Shown piece after piece: positions 21,338 to 31,048 of a stretch of DNA of 64,000 nucleotides. The notes beneath the pieces are model-generated. The model saw only the letters and a list, made by a program, of their open reading frames with translations, did not search any database and was not told where the DNA came from. The stretch covers positions 1,674,001 to 1,738,000 of the forward strand of contig NC_017219.1 of the NCBI RefSeq assembly GCF_000269965.1, read 5' to 3'. The position numbers were made by a program, and so were the translations under genes. Each line of letters starts with the position of its first letter. The stretch's first letter is position 1. Source of the DNA: Bifidobacterium longum subsp. infantis ATCC 15697 = JCM 1222 = DSM 20088 (lineage in GTDB: Bacteria > Actinomycetota > Actinomycetes > Actinomycetales > Bifidobacteriaceae).

Positions 21338-23235
21338 TGCATGATGTCATCCCGAAACTCAACGCGAAGGACAGGCAGCGTTCGCTGGGCCGTCTTGCGG
21401 TGTGGTGGATCGAAACGTTCACGCTCATCGGTCGCGGCGACGCGAAGGGCATGCGTATCCGCCACTCCCCCGAATACTTCCAGTTCATCATCGACTGCTA
21501 TGCGCTCGACCGTAATGGTAGGCGTAGGTTCGGTCAGGTGTTCCTCGCCCGTCCGAAGGGCTGCAACAAGAGCGGTTTCGCCGCCGAGATAGCCATGTTC
21601 GAGGCTTTCGGCCCTTGCCGGTTCGCTGGTTGGGCGAAAGGCGGGGAAACCTACACGTTCCTCGGCAAGACCTATACGTATCGCAAGGGCGAGCCGATGG
21701 GCCGTCCCGTGAAATCGCCTCTCGTGGTGTGTCTGGCCACCGCGGAGGAGCAGACCGGCGAGGTCTACGACACCATCTACTACAACTGCACCGAAGGGTA
21801 TCTGAGGTTCCTTGCCGGCGATGGCATGGATGCGGGTAAGACCCGTATCCTGTGGCCGAAGACCGGCATGGAGATTCGATATTCGACAGCAGCCGCGCGA
21901 AGCAAGGACGGTGGCCTTCAGACGTTCGTGTGCTTCGACGAGGTTCACCAGTACAACAACAAGCGCCTGCGTGACCTGTTCGACATCATGACGCAGAATC
22001 TTACGAAGCGTGGCGTCGCCGCCGACCCGTGGTATCTGATGACCACGACCATGTATCAGCCGGGCGAGGACAGCGTGGCCGAACGCGCGTTCAAGACGGC
22101 GCATGATCTCATGGAGGGCCGTCTGCGCGGCTGGGAGGATTTGCTGTTCGACCATCGTTACGCCGACTTGGCGTTGGACGATTTCGCCGACGACGAGAAA
22201 CTTGAGCATGCGGTCTACGAGGCGTACGGTTCCGCGATGAAATCGCCTGACGGCAAGGACTACATCTTTCTCCCCGATGGGCGCATGGTGCCGGTCGGCC
22301 CTGATGGGCGTTCCGCCGAAGGCTGGTCGTTGAGGGACGAGGGCGTCGAGCCCGGCCCTTCGAAGTACGGTTGGTGTGATTTGCGGCGAACCGTGAAGAA
22401 GATTCTCGACCCCGCGTATGACCCGAACAACGCCATCAGGTTCTACTTGAACTCGTTGGCCTCCGCCGTGGATGCGTGGCTGACCGAGGACATGATTAAA
22501 TCGCATGCGGTTCACCGCGACATCGTGGACAAGGCCATCGCCTCGCGTGACCTGAACCGGTTGAACGACGCTTGGCAGCAGGTGGTCTCCGACACCGATG
22601 AAATCACGTTGGGCTTCGACGGTTCCGTGTCCGATGATTCCACCGCGCTGGTGGGTTGCAGGATACGCGACGGCATGCTGTTCCTCATCAAATTGGAGCA
22701 GAAGCCGGACGGCCCGCAGGGCGCGAAATGGCGTGTTGACCGTGATTCGTTCGACGGCAGGGTGCGTTGGGTGTTCAACCATTACAACGTGGTCGGCATG
22801 TTCGCGGACACGGACGAATGGGAGCCGTACATCGCGCAATGGGAATTGGATTACGGCGACAGGCTTCAGGTGTATCCGAGGTCGAACGGCTCGCACATCC
22901 GCTTCCCGATGAACGGCTACAAGCGTGACGTGATGAGCGAACTGAAGACCATGCGCGCCGCGTTCAACGAGCCCATGAGAACCGTATCCAAATACGACGA
23001 GCCCGATGTGACGAACATCCAACTGTTCGCCGACCCTCGGCTCATCGACCATTTCCGCAACGGACGCCGCAAGGACAAGCCCGAAGGATACCTCGTGTTC
23101 AAGGAGACCCCGAACAGCCCTCATAAGATCGACGCCGCCATGGCCGGGCTCCTCGCCTACCGTGCCCGCGACATCTACTTGGGTGCCGCCGTTTCCAACG
23201 AAGAGGAGTCGTTCGCCCCCGTGCGCGTCTGGTGA
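21337..23235 (+). CDS. Terminase large subunit
   Basis: A 632-residue ATPase-nuclease. The Walker A variant is ARPKGCNKSG (near residue 69), Walker B is TFVCFDEVH (near 200), and the RNase H-like nuclease domain begins with LGFDGSVSDDSTALVG (near 425) followed by MFADTDEW and a final acidic KIDAAMAGLLA. The ATG overlaps the small-subunit stop. It powers DNA packaging into proheads and cuts concatemers. Confidence 0.95.
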   Translation: MHDVIPKLNAKDRQRSLGRLAVWWIETFTLIGRGDAKGMRIRHSPEYFQFIIDCYALDRNGRRRFGQVFLARPKGCNKSGFAAEIAMFEAFGPCRFAGWAKGGETYTFLGKTYTYRKGEPMGRPVKSPLVVCLATAEEQTGEVYDTIYYNCTEGYLRFLAGDGMDAGKTRILWPKTGMEIRYSTAAARSKDGGLQTFVCFDEVHQYNNKRLRDLFDIMTQNLTKRGVAADPWYLMTTTMYQPGEDSVAERAFKTAHDLMEGRLRGWEDLLFDHRYADLALDDFADDEKLEHAVYEAYGSAMKSPDGKDYIFLPDGRMVPVGPDGRSAEGWSLRDEGVEPGPSKYGWCDLRRTVKKILDPAYDPNNAIRFYLNSLASAVDAWLTEDMIKSHAVHRDIVDKAIASRDLNRLNDAWQQVVSDTDEITLGFDGSVSDDSTALVGCRIRDGMLFLIKLEQKPDGPQGAKWRVDRDSFDGRVRWVFNHYNVVGMFADTDEWEPYIAQWELDYGDRLQVYPRSNGSHIRFPMNGYKRDVMSELKTMRAAFNEPMRTVSKYDEPDVTNIQLFADPRLIDHFRNGRRKDKPEGYLVFKETPNSPHKIDAAMAGLLAYRARDIYLGAAVSNEEESFAPVRVW

Positions 23236-23256
23236 ATCTGATGAAAGGAGGCCGCA

Positions 23257-24879
23257 TTGGCCGAACTGCAGAGCCTTATCCCCGGCGACGAGGAGCCTGA
23301 CGGCGATGCCATGCTGCTGACCCAGCTGGCGAACGGCCTCGTATCCCGTATTCCGACCCTATGCACGTTGAAGACGTTCTATGACGGCAAGGAGCAGGTG
23401 CCGGTCAAATCGATTCCGAAAAGCACCAACCAGTCCGGCTACGCGGTCTACCAGAGGTTCGTCTCCATCTGTCAATTGGATTTGGCGAAGGCCATCGCCG
23501 ATGCGGTGATACACCGCCAGCGGCCCACCGGGTTCCGGCTCATCGCCGACAAGACGATGCGTTCCACTAAGGCGGACGACATGTGGTCTCAGTGCCGCAT
23601 GGAATTGAAGAGCCGTCAGATGTTCCACGATCTCGCCGTATACGGCAACGCCTACGCACTGGTCAACAAGAACAAGCTGCCATCGCATATCACGGTGCTC
23701 AGCCCGTGGAACACGTACGTCTCCTCGGACGAGGATTCGGCGGTCAACTACTGGTACAAGGCCAGCGAGGGCTGCGAATATCTCGCCCTCTACCGTCTGA
23801 TACGCAATGATGACGGCAGCGTGAAGGACGTCTACTGCCGCATCGCCTACAACGAGACCGACTCCCGAAGCCTCCTTGAAGAAGGCGACGAGGAGGAGAT
23901 ATACGGCATCGCCAACGACGATTCCAAGATTCATCCAACGCTGTCACCCACGTTCCAATGGGATGGCGGTGCGGAAAGCTCCTATGATTTCGCGGAGAAA
24001 TGCGAATGCCTTCCCATCGTGCGCATGCACGCGCCGGGCGGCAAGGGCCAGTTCGAGCCGCATATCCCTACATTGGGCAGCATCGACCAGCAGCGTTTCC
24101 AGCGTTTCTGCATTCAGGAATTGCAGGCGTTCAAGCAGCGTGCCGTGTCGATGAGCAACATGCCTCAGTTCTACAAGGAGTCCGACCCGCAGGTTCGTGA
24201 CGGTTTGGCTCAGGCCGGAGACCGTATCGACTACAAGGATCTGTTCCAGCAGGGGCCCGACGCATTGTGGCTGGTTCCCGGTGACGCGAAGTTCTGGGAG
24301 TCCGGCGTCACGGACATCAACCCGCTCATCACCGCCGTGGCTTCCGACATCAAGCATCTCGCCGCCTCCTCCGGCACCCCGTTGGATATTCTCAGCCCGG
24401 ACGTTTCCGGCAGCGCGGAAGGCGCACAGCTCAAGCGCGAGGGTCTGGTGTTCAAGGTCGAGGACATGAACGCGCGTGCCAATGACGGGTTCACCCGTCT
24501 CATGCGCATGGCGTTGGAGGCCGATGGCAACAGCGCCGCCGGCGAACGGTTCGAGACCGTGTGGAAGCCCATCAACCCTCCATCACAGTTGGAGCAGGCT
24601 CAGGCCGCGAACTATTCGAAGGGCATTCTTCCCGTCAAGACGAACATGCGCCGCAGCTACGGCATGACCGAGATCGAGATAGCCGAGGCCATGCAGGACC
24701 TCATGGACACGCAGTTCGCTCAGGCCATGGCCTCCGAGAACGCGATGATCGAAGGCAAGACCTCCCAGCAGTCGGCGGGCGTCCTGCCCGACGAGACGGA
24801 TTCTCTCGCGTTCACCGATACCACGAGTGAAAACGACGTGGTGCAGGCGGATGAGCCCCCGACCGTGGACGGTGAATGA
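23257..24879 (+). CDS. Portal protein
   Basis: A 540-residue portal of the SPP1/HK97 type. It begins at a TTG preceded by AAAGGAGG. Recognisable regions are FVSICQLDLAKAIADAVIHR near residue 70 and the C-terminal QLKREGLVFKVEDMNARAND segment. It follows the terminase and precedes MuF, the usual order. It forms the dodecameric DNA entry ring at one capsid vertex. Confidence 0.9.
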   Translation: MAELQSLIPGDEEPDGDAMLLTQLANGLVSRIPTLCTLKTFYDGKEQVPVKSIPKSTNQSGYAVYQRFVSICQLDLAKAIADAVIHRQRPTGFRLIADKTMRSTKADDMWSQCRMELKSRQMFHDLAVYGNAYALVNKNKLPSHITVLSPWNTYVSSDEDSAVNYWYKASEGCEYLALYRLIRNDDGSVKDVYCRIAYNETDSRSLLEEGDEEEIYGIANDDSKIHPTLSPTFQWDGGAESSYDFAEKCECLPIVRMHAPGGKGQFEPHIPTLGSIDQQRFQRFCIQELQAFKQRAVSMSNMPQFYKESDPQVRDGLAQAGDRIDYKDLFQQGPDALWLVPGDAKFWESGVTDINPLITAVASDIKHLAASSGTPLDILSPDVSGSAEGAQLKREGLVFKVEDMNARANDGFTRLMRMALEADGNSAAGERFETVWKPINPPSQLEQAQAANYSKGILPVKTNMRRSYGMTEIEIAEAMQDLMDTQFAQAMASENAMIEGKTSQQSAGVLPDETDSLAFTDTTSENDVVQADEPPTVDGE

Positions 24880-25964
24880 TGGCCGTTATGACCTTGGAGG
24901 TCGCATCCAACGCGCTCCAATCCTCACGTCAGAGGCTCGTCAACGAGTATGTGAGGCTGGCCCGCACCATGTGGCTCAGCCTCACGCCAGCCGACTGGTG
25001 GAACGACGCCGTGACCTACGGCGCAGCCGCGAGGCTCGCATTGCTGGAACTCGCCCTGATAGGCCAGGTGCGCAGGCTGGGAATCAGCTACGCTGACCAG
25101 ACGCTGCGCATGGTGGGCGTCGCTCCCGCCGGCAATGTGCAGCAGCTCGTCTATCCGAGGGTCAACACCGACCCGTGGCTGGTGGCCGCACGCCCCGCAG
25201 AAGACTATCGCGGCGAGGCCGTCAAGAACCCCGGCATAAGGCCGGAAACATGGCCCAAGAAGGGTGATGAGCTGTTCGATGAGGTCAACAAGTGGCTGCA
25301 ATCCGCGTTGCAGCGATTGCAGACCAACGTGTGGGACAACGTGGAACGGGCCTCCACCGACGCCACATTGGGCCGGTATCGCGGCAGCAAGGTGCTCGAA
25401 TACCGCAGGGTGCTTCATCCGGAGCTTTCCCGTTCCGGTTCGTGCGGCCTGTGCATAGCCGCCGCAGACCGATGGTATTCGACCGCAGCCCTGCTCCCCC
25501 TGCACGCGAACTGCAAGTGCGGCGTCGCCCCTGCGGGCTCCGACTACGATCCCGGATTCCAATTGAACTCCGACGATCTCAAAAAGCTCTACGAACAGGC
25601 CGGAGGCACCACGGCGGCGGCGTTGAAGAACGTGAGGGTCAAGACCATCACGCACGGCGAACTCGGCCCGATCCTCATGGCGCAGGACGCGAGGGATACG
25701 CCGAACCCGGTTCCCGGCAAGGATTCCGACAAGTGGACCACGCCGGACCGGAAAACCACGCTCCAACAGTTCCAGCGGATGAAGGACCGTGCGATCGAGT
25801 TCTCCAAACGCTACAAGCAGGTGTCCGACACCGGCAAGGAAGTCCACTTCAGATACGAGGGCCGAACCTACAGGTTCAAGCCGTCGATCCATCTGAGGCA
25901 ATCATGGGCATACCAACGTGCCCTGCTCAACCAAGTGCAGTCGATGCTCGGCACCGCTGCCTAA
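24876..25964 (+). CDS. MuF-like head morphogenesis protein
   Basis: A 362-residue minor head protein overlapping the portal gene. The diagnostic C-terminal MuF signature is CGLCIAAADRWYSTAALLPL followed by HANCKCGVAP near residues 190-225. The N-terminal half is helical. Some actinophage MuF proteins are fused to a protease, but I see no protease motif here. Confidence 0.85.
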   Translation: MMAVMTLEVASNALQSSRQRLVNEYVRLARTMWLSLTPADWWNDAVTYGAAARLALLELALIGQVRRLGISYADQTLRMVGVAPAGNVQQLVYPRVNTDPWLVAARPAEDYRGEAVKNPGIRPETWPKKGDELFDEVNKWLQSALQRLQTNVWDNVERASTDATLGRYRGSKVLEYRRVLHPELSRSGSCGLCIAAADRWYSTAALLPLHANCKCGVAPAGSDYDPGFQLNSDDLKKLYEQAGGTTAAALKNVRVKTITHGELGPILMAQDARDTPNPVPGKDSDKWTTPDRKTTLQQFQRMKDRAIEFSKRYKQVSDTGKEVHFRYEGRTYRFKPSIHLRQSWAYQRALLNQVQSMLGTAA

Positions 25965-25979
25965 CCAAGAAAGGCCATC

Positions 25980-26615
25980 ATGGCTAACAATCAGGAGAAT
26001 CAGACCGTCACGGACGGTTCTCAGAACGCCGGTCAGACCGTCACGGCCAATACCGGTACGGATTACATCGCGAACAGCTCGATCACTGGTCCCATCACCG
26101 ATTCCAATCTCGCCGCCAATAGCGTGACCCACCAGAGCATCATCGCCAACGCAGTGACCACCGAGAAACTTGCCGCGAACAGTGTCGATGAGACGGAAAA
26201 CGGCCCCGACTGGAAGGCATTGTCCCGTAAGCACGAGAAGCAGGCCAAGGACAACTACGAGCAGCTTCGCAAGACCGAAGCCGCCTACGAGGAGTCCCAG
26301 AGCCAGCTGCATGACTTGCAGGTGGAAAACGCGCGCATGAAGGCCCAGAAGGCCCACCCGCAGATCAGCGATGACGTGTTCGCCCTGTGCGGTGAGACCG
26401 AACCGGAGAAGATTTCCGAATGGGCCGAAAAATACGCGGCACTCAATCCAGTTACGTCTCCGGTGAAGGCAGAACCTGTGCGGGAGAAGGCCGAACAAGG
26501 GGCACGTACCCGTGGCGAGGGAGCCCCGAAGATTCGTTCCGGCACATACGCAGACGGATACGCCGCCGCCAAGGCACGTCAGGAGCAGCGGCGCCAAGCC
26601 CGCTCCGCCAAGTAA
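25980..26615 (+). CDS. Scaffold protein
   Basis: A 211-residue protein. Residues 25-75 carry repeated NS/NA-V-T, LAANS motifs (SNLAANSVTHQSIIANAVTT). Residues 80-120 form a coiled coil (HEKQAKDNYEQLRKTEAAYE), and the C-terminus is basic (KARQEQRRQARSAK), as expected for binding capsid protein. Position between MuF and capsid genes supports scaffold. The N-terminal repeats are unusual for a scaffold and more typical of fibre proteins. Confidence 0.75.
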   Translation: MANNQENQTVTDGSQNAGQTVTANTGTDYIANSSITGPITDSNLAANSVTHQSIIANAVTTEKLAANSVDETENGPDWKALSRKHEKQAKDNYEQLRKTEAAYEESQSQLHDLQVENARMKAQKAHPQISDDVFALCGETEPEKISEWAEKYAALNPVTSPVKAEPVREKAEQGARTRGEGAPKIRSGTYADGYAAAKARQEQRRQARSAK

Positions 26616-26645
26616 CCACAAACATTCAATCGAAAGGAAAAGCAC

Positions 26646-27440
26646 ATGGCATACGAGAATGTGCGCTCCACCGGCACCGTGACCGTGGAGGAGAACAACG
26701 AGTGGCGTTTCGGCAACCACACCGACGACGGCATCGTGAGCGTCACCCTCGACCTGTCCACGTTCAACGTGAACGACAAGACGAAGCGCGACAAATACCT
26801 GACCGGCCTGGGCGACAAGGCCACGACCATCTGGATCAAGAGCGGCATCCCGCTGGCCAAGATCACCGCCAGCGGCGAATACGGCCCGTATGACCCGAAT
26901 GCTACCGATGGCCGTCAGAACAAGATCGCCGGCCTGCTGGAAAGCATGGTGGAGATCAGCGTCACGTTCGGCGGCTGGGATGTGGTCAACGGTGCGAACG
27001 TCGGCATGCGCTACCGTGGTGACATCATCAAGAGCAAGCTGCCGGTCGTTCCCGCCGACGGCGCGGTGTGGGGCGGCAGCTTCTTCGACATCGAGGACGA
27101 TACCGTCACCCCGCTGTCCAACGCTTCGGCCACCTCCAACATCACGGTTCCAGCAACGGTCACCGCGGCGAACATCACCGACGCCTCCACCGTCGGCCGC
27201 AGCATCCTGACCGCCAACGATGCCGCCGCAGCTCGCACCGCCATCGGCGCCGGCACCGGCAACTCGAATTTCGACGGCTCCTACAACAGTCTGAAGGACA
27301 AGCCGACGATTCCCCCCGCCTACACGCTGCCCGCCGCCACGGCGAACGCGCTCGGCGGCGTCAAGCAGGTGACCATCGCGGCGGGTGCCAGCGCGGCGGA
27401 CATCGTGACCGCACTCAAGACAGCCGGCATCGCCAAGTAA
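26646..27440 (+). CDS. Capsid decoration / head fibre protein
   Basis: A 264-residue protein placed between scaffold and major capsid protein. Residues 1-150 form a beta-rich domain likely to sit on the capsid. The C-terminal 60 residues follow the head-fibre pattern (FDGSYNSLKDKPTIPP, then TANALGGVKQ and ASAADIVTALKTAGIAK). It probably decorates the capsid and exposes a short fibre. Confidence 0.75.
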   Translation: MAYENVRSTGTVTVEENNEWRFGNHTDDGIVSVTLDLSTFNVNDKTKRDKYLTGLGDKATTIWIKSGIPLAKITASGEYGPYDPNATDGRQNKIAGLLESMVEISVTFGGWDVVNGANVGMRYRGDIIKSKLPVVPADGAVWGGSFFDIEDDTVTPLSNASATSNITVPATVTAANITDASTVGRSILTANDAAAARTAIGAGTGNSNFDGSYNSLKDKPTIPPAYTLPAATANALGGVKQVTIAAGASAADIVTALKTAGIAK

Positions 27441-27459
27441 CCAATCCAACAACCCTTAT

Positions 27460-27485
27460 AAGCCCGCCCATTGTGGCGGGCTTTC
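27460..27485 (+). terminator. Terminator before the capsid gene
   Basis: An AGCCCGCC/GGCGGGCT stem with a 6-base loop and TTTCG tail lies between the decoration and capsid genes. It is probably partial, giving different transcript levels. Confidence 0.75.
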
Positions 27486-27507
27486 GTATATCTGAAAGGA
27501 ACCCTCA

Positions 27508-28578
27508 ATGAGTGGAACCCTGGAAAAGAACATCATCAGCCCGTCCGAGGCGTCGGGCGTGGTGCAGTCCGGCTTCGATTTCATCGACGGCCTGCTGCCG
27601 TTCGGCTCCGTGTTCCCCGTCAAGTCGAATGACGGCAAGGACACGGTGACGTGGCAGAAGATCATCCCGCCGAAGGAGACCGACGCCATGAAGTTCCGCG
27701 CCTGGGACGCGGAGGCCGCTCACGGCAAGACCGTCGCCCAGTCCGGCGAGAACTACACGGGCCTTATCCCGCTGTCGAAGATGGGCCACATCTCCGAACG
27801 CGACGTCATCAACCACACGGGCGATTCCACGTGGCTGCATGACAAGGCCGTGGAAATCCTCACCCAGTTGGGCCAGGAAGCCGCCGTACGCATCGAACTG
27901 GCCCGCATCGCCGCCATGGTTGACGCGAAGATCACCGTCGAGGAGAACGGCCTGAAGGCCAACACGTGGACGTTCGACCGTCCGAACAGCATCTCCAAGC
28001 TCACTCCCGCCAAAGTCTGGTCGGACGTGAAGTCCGATCCGGTCACCGACGTGCAGAAGTGGGTGGACGCCATCAAGAAGGAGCGTGGCCGTACTCCGGG
28101 TGCCGCGCTGACCACCAGCAAGGTCATCGACGCGCTGCGCACCAACGAGTCGTTCATCACCGAATACACCGGCGTCTCCCTCGCCAACTCGAAGCCGCGC
28201 CTGACCCGCGCCGAAGTGCTGGACGTGCTGCGCACCGCCTGCGGCCTCGCCGACGTGCGCATGATCGACGTGCTGTACACCGATCTCGAGGTCAACAACG
28301 GCTTCAAGATGCCGGTGGACACGAACACGCTGATCCCCAACGGCACGTTCATCATGTTCCCGTCGTACAACGACACGGGTCTCGGTTTCACCGCCTCCGG
28401 CCCGACAGCAGAAGGACAGGATCCCGAATACGGCATCAACAAGAGCGTGAACGACGGTTTCATCGGAGCCATGTTCTCCGGTGGCGCCCCGGTCAAGTAC
28501 GACCTGTGGGCCAACGGCACGATGATGCCGATCCTGCAGGAGGCCGTCAGCACCGCGAAGGTTTCCGTCCTCGGATAG
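27508..28578 (+). CDS. Major capsid protein
   Basis: A 356-residue HK97-fold capsid protein of the phage major capsid E type. Visible features are the N-arm, a P-domain helix (HDKAVEILTQLGQEAAVRIE), and the beta-rich C-terminal part (GTFIMFPSYND, FSGGAPVKYDLWANG). The ATG follows GAAAGGA. It forms the icosahedral shell. Confidence 0.92.
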   Translation: MSGTLEKNIISPSEASGVVQSGFDFIDGLLPFGSVFPVKSNDGKDTVTWQKIIPPKETDAMKFRAWDAEAAHGKTVAQSGENYTGLIPLSKMGHISERDVINHTGDSTWLHDKAVEILTQLGQEAAVRIELARIAAMVDAKITVEENGLKANTWTFDRPNSISKLTPAKVWSDVKSDPVTDVQKWVDAIKKERGRTPGAALTTSKVIDALRTNESFITEYTGVSLANSKPRLTRAEVLDVLRTACGLADVRMIDVLYTDLEVNNGFKMPVDTNTLIPNGTFIMFPSYNDTGLGFTASGPTAEGQDPEYGINKSVNDGFIGAMFSGGAPVKYDLWANGTMMPILQEAVSTAKVSVLG

Positions 28579-28590
28579 TAAGGAGGGGTC

Positions 28591-29022
28591 GTGGCTTCCA
28601 TCGATTCCATCGACTGGCTGAAATGGTTGCGTGTCAACGCGCTCGACCAGCCCGACCTTCTCCTTGACCGGTTTCCCAACGCATGGCTGCTCAATGAGTG
28701 CGGGGTCGCTGCCGACATGGTTCAGGCTGAATGCCAGAACGTGGCCCCGCGTTATCAGAACGGCCTGTTGAAGGAGCGCACGCTTGGCTATGTGGTGAGC
28801 CAGATGGTGTTGCGTGTCGTCCGCTACCGGCAGTTCAAGACCGAATCGAACGGCAGCTACTCGTATACGAACTTCGATGCGCAGGACAATCCGCCCGGCA
28901 AGGACGGTTCCATGAACCTGTACGTGTCGAAACGTGAGAAGGCGCTGCTGGAAGGCCATTCCGACTCGATGGGCCCGATGGGTACCGTGCATATGGGTCT
29001 CGACCGCGCCTACGGCCTGTGA
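28591..29022 (+). CDS. Head-tail connector (Gp19/Gp15/Gp42-like)
   Basis: A 143-residue protein starting at GTG after AAGGAGG. Its style (WLKWLRVNALDQPDLLLDRF, VVSQMVLRVVRYRQF) matches the phage Gp19/Gp15/Gp42 head-tail adaptor family. It is the first gene after the capsid gene. It would form a ring under the portal. Confidence 0.75.
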   Translation: MASIDSIDWLKWLRVNALDQPDLLLDRFPNAWLLNECGVAADMVQAECQNVAPRYQNGLLKERTLGYVVSQMVLRVVRYRQFKTESNGSYSYTNFDAQDNPPGKDGSMNLYVSKREKALLEGHSDSMGPMGTVHMGLDRAYGL

Positions 29023-29029
29023 GGCGCTT

Positions 29030-29593
29030 ATGGAGACCTATGACATGGGCCACCTCTACGACGGGGTGGACATCGACGAGCTGGGCGGAGGTCACCTGTA
29101 CGACCGTACGGAATTGACCGGCCATGGCGTCCAACAGTTGTTCGATACGGATTACGTGATCGTGGTCAACCGTCGTCATGTGCAGGACGCGCATGGAGGC
29201 TATCACGAGCAGGTCGGCGACCCGGTGAAGGTCGTGTGTTCGGTCGAAGGCCGGGCGCAGCAGGCCGGCATGTTCTCCATCAGTGGCGCCGAGGACAAGA
29301 GTCCTTCCGGGCAGAACGGCGGGGGCCTTCAGGAGGTCACGCCCTTGCAGATTCTCGCACGCCAGTGGCCCGGTGATATTCATTCGCGTATCTGGTACAA
29401 GGGCGACTGGTATGACGCCGATGGCTATCCGACATGGCGTGGCAGCGGCAGCGTGCTTTCCCGTCATTGGGAGGTTCGCTGCCGTCGCGTGGTCATCGGC
29501 GGCTACGTGCCCGGCGGCATTCCCGAACCCGTATGGTCGAAGGAGGTGGGCGCCGATGGGCCGCGTGACCATCAGACCGGGGATAGGCCGTGA
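29030..29593 (+). CDS. Head closure protein
   Basis: A 187-residue protein. The ATG at 29030 lies seven bases after the previous stop, and the longer frame from 28934 is rejected. The central part (DYVIVVNRRHVQDAHGGYHE, QVGDPVKVVCSVEGRAQ) looks like a beta-rich head-tail joining protein. Assignment is mainly by position. Confidence 0.65.
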   Translation: METYDMGHLYDGVDIDELGGGHLYDRTELTGHGVQQLFDTDYVIVVNRRHVQDAHGGYHEQVGDPVKVVCSVEGRAQQAGMFSISGAEDKSPSGQNGGGLQEVTPLQILARQWPGDIHSRIWYKGDWYDADGYPTWRGSGSVLSRHWEVRCRRVVIGGYVPGGIPEPVWSKEVGADGPRDHQTGDRP

Positions 29594-29909
29594 CGTGGCG
29601 CTCATGTTCGGCCCCTCGATAACCCTCGCCGCAGCCGAGAAAGCGGCCGTCATGGTCAAAACGCAGATGGGGGTTGGAACGGTTGACGACCGTAATCATG
29701 CGGTGGCGCGAGCGGACTTGACGGATCGCATCGACGTCTCCGTCCGCCCCGGCCATGCGCAGGACCATTCGGTCGTTCTCAGCGTCAAAGGCCGTGAGGG
29801 AACGGAAATCGCCTCGCATTTGGAGTTCGGTTACGTCAACAATCGTGCCGGACGTCGTTTGGCCGGCATGCATTCCATGCGCAACGTTGCGTCGAAGCTG
29901 AAGGTGTAG
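29556..29909 (+). CDS. HK97 gp10-like tail component
   Basis: A 117-residue protein. The ATG at 29556 follows AAGGAGG and overlaps the closure gene by 38 bases. It contains a helical N-terminal half and a C-terminal EIASHLEFGYVNNRAGRRLA segment typical of HK97-gp10 type proteins. It joins head and tail. Confidence 0.65.
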   Translation: MGRVTIRPGIGRDVALMFGPSITLAAAEKAAVMVKTQMGVGTVDDRNHAVARADLTDRIDVSVRPGHAQDHSVVLSVKGREGTEIASHLEFGYVNNRAGRRLAGMHSMRNVASKLKV

Positions 29910-29915
29910 GCCGTC

Positions 29916-30374
29916 ATGGACAACATCTTCAAACACCTCGCCATCGATGTGAGGGAAAGCATCGACGCCGAACAGGTCGTCTACGAACTGTTGAACCGTG
30001 AATATCCGAACGAGGATTGGGCGTCGGTCGCAGTGTACAGCGAAATCGACCTCGACCTGAACGCCGTGACCGAGAACGGCCGGGTGATTCTCTATGAGGT
30101 GTCTCCCGGCCAACAGGTTGACAGGGGCTTGTGGCGGTTCACCGTGTCGTTCACCGTTCTCGCCGCCGACACGAACAATCCGAGCGGTTTTGCCCGCGAC
30201 CTGTACCGCACCGTCATGGGATGGCCGTTCGAGGAGAAGACCTCGGCGGGCAAGATCAGCCGCATCAACAGCATTGATTCCCCACAACGTCGCAGCGACG
30301 CCAAGGAGAACCAAGGCAAGAACATCAAGGAATACGGTTTCGACGCATCAATGGACGCGCGGGACCTTATCTGA
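29916..30374 (+). CDS. Tail terminator protein
   Basis: A 152-residue protein just before the major tail protein gene. It has an N-terminal helix (IFKHLAIDVRESIDAEQVVY) and a beta sheet (GLWRFTVSFTVLAADTNNPS), the general layout of tail completion/terminator proteins. It would cap the tail tube at the head side. The call is based on order and style. Confidence 0.65.
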   Translation: MDNIFKHLAIDVRESIDAEQVVYELLNREYPNEDWASVAVYSEIDLDLNAVTENGRVILYEVSPGQQVDRGLWRFTVSFTVLAADTNNPSGFARDLYRTVMGWPFEEKTSAGKISRINSIDSPQRRSDAKENQGKNIKEYGFDASMDARDLI

Positions 30375-30381
30375 CCTACAG

Positions 30382-30412
30382 GGGTCGGCCACATGGCCGG
30401 CCCTTTTCTTTT
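30382..30412 (+). terminator. Terminator before the major tail gene
   Basis: GGGTCGGCC pairs with GGCCGGCCC (one wobble) and is followed by TTTTCTTTT. Confidence 0.8.
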
Positions 30413-30442
30413 ACCCAAATCCAATATCCGAAAGGAACCATC

Positions 30443-31048
30443 ATGGCTATTAACGGCGATGCGCTGCTTCAGGCCGCGCGAGGAACCGTGTTCACGGCCC
30501 CCGCCAAGACCGCCATCCCGACTGCCGGCGTCAAACAGTTTCTGTTGAACTCCGGTAGTGTGAAGGTCGGCACCGCGGACACTCCCGTTTGGGATAATCT
30601 CGGCCACACGTCCAATTCCAACAAGATCAGCTTCAGCAAGGACGGCGGCGACACCAACACCATCGACACGTGGCTGATGGCCGCCGCACGCACTTCCACC
30701 GAAGCCCCGACCATCACCGTCAGCGGCGCCAGCGTGCAGGGCGACAAGGCGACCCTGCAGAAGGTCACCGGCGGCTGGACTGGTGACAACGGCGGCGTGA
30801 TCGTGCCCATCAAGCCGATCGTGCAGAAGCTCGCCTTGTTCGTCCTCGCCTACGATGACGGCGACAAACTGTCCTTCGGCCTGTACCTGCCGGAGACCGA
30901 TTTCACGTTCGACACCATCGACCTGACCGGCGACGAGTTCGCCGAGTTCAGCTTCAACGCGGTGGTCAAGTCCACCGATGCCCTGAAGAAGGGCCCGAAC
31001 GGCGAGATCGGCGGCTACGCGCTGTTCAGCCCGGAGGATTTCAAGTAA
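30443..31048 (+). CDS. Major tail protein
   Basis: A 201-residue beta-rich tail tube protein starting after GAAAGGA. It carries typical strands (PAKTAIPTAGVKQFLLNSGS, LALFVLAYDDGDKLSF) and ends ALFSPEDFK. A candidate -1 slippery heptamer G-GGC-CCG lies in frame at 30991-30997, and the -1 frame stays open for 59 codons to 31176, so a longer form is predicted (see next entry). Confidence 0.85.
   Translation: MAINGDALLQAARGTVFTAPAKTAIPTAGVKQFLLNSGSVKVGTADTPVWDNLGHTSNSNKISFSKDGGDTNTIDTWLMAAARTSTEAPTITVSGASVQGDKATLQKVTGGWTGDNGGVIVPIKPIVQKLALFVLAYDDGDKLSFGLYLPETDFTFDTIDLTGDEFAEFSFNAVVKSTDALKKGPNGEIGGYALFSPEDFK

Noticed and set aside
21154..23124. 656-residue minus-strand ORF inside the terminase gene
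   Set aside because: It is a GC-driven shadow of the large terminase subunit, which has all expected motifs.
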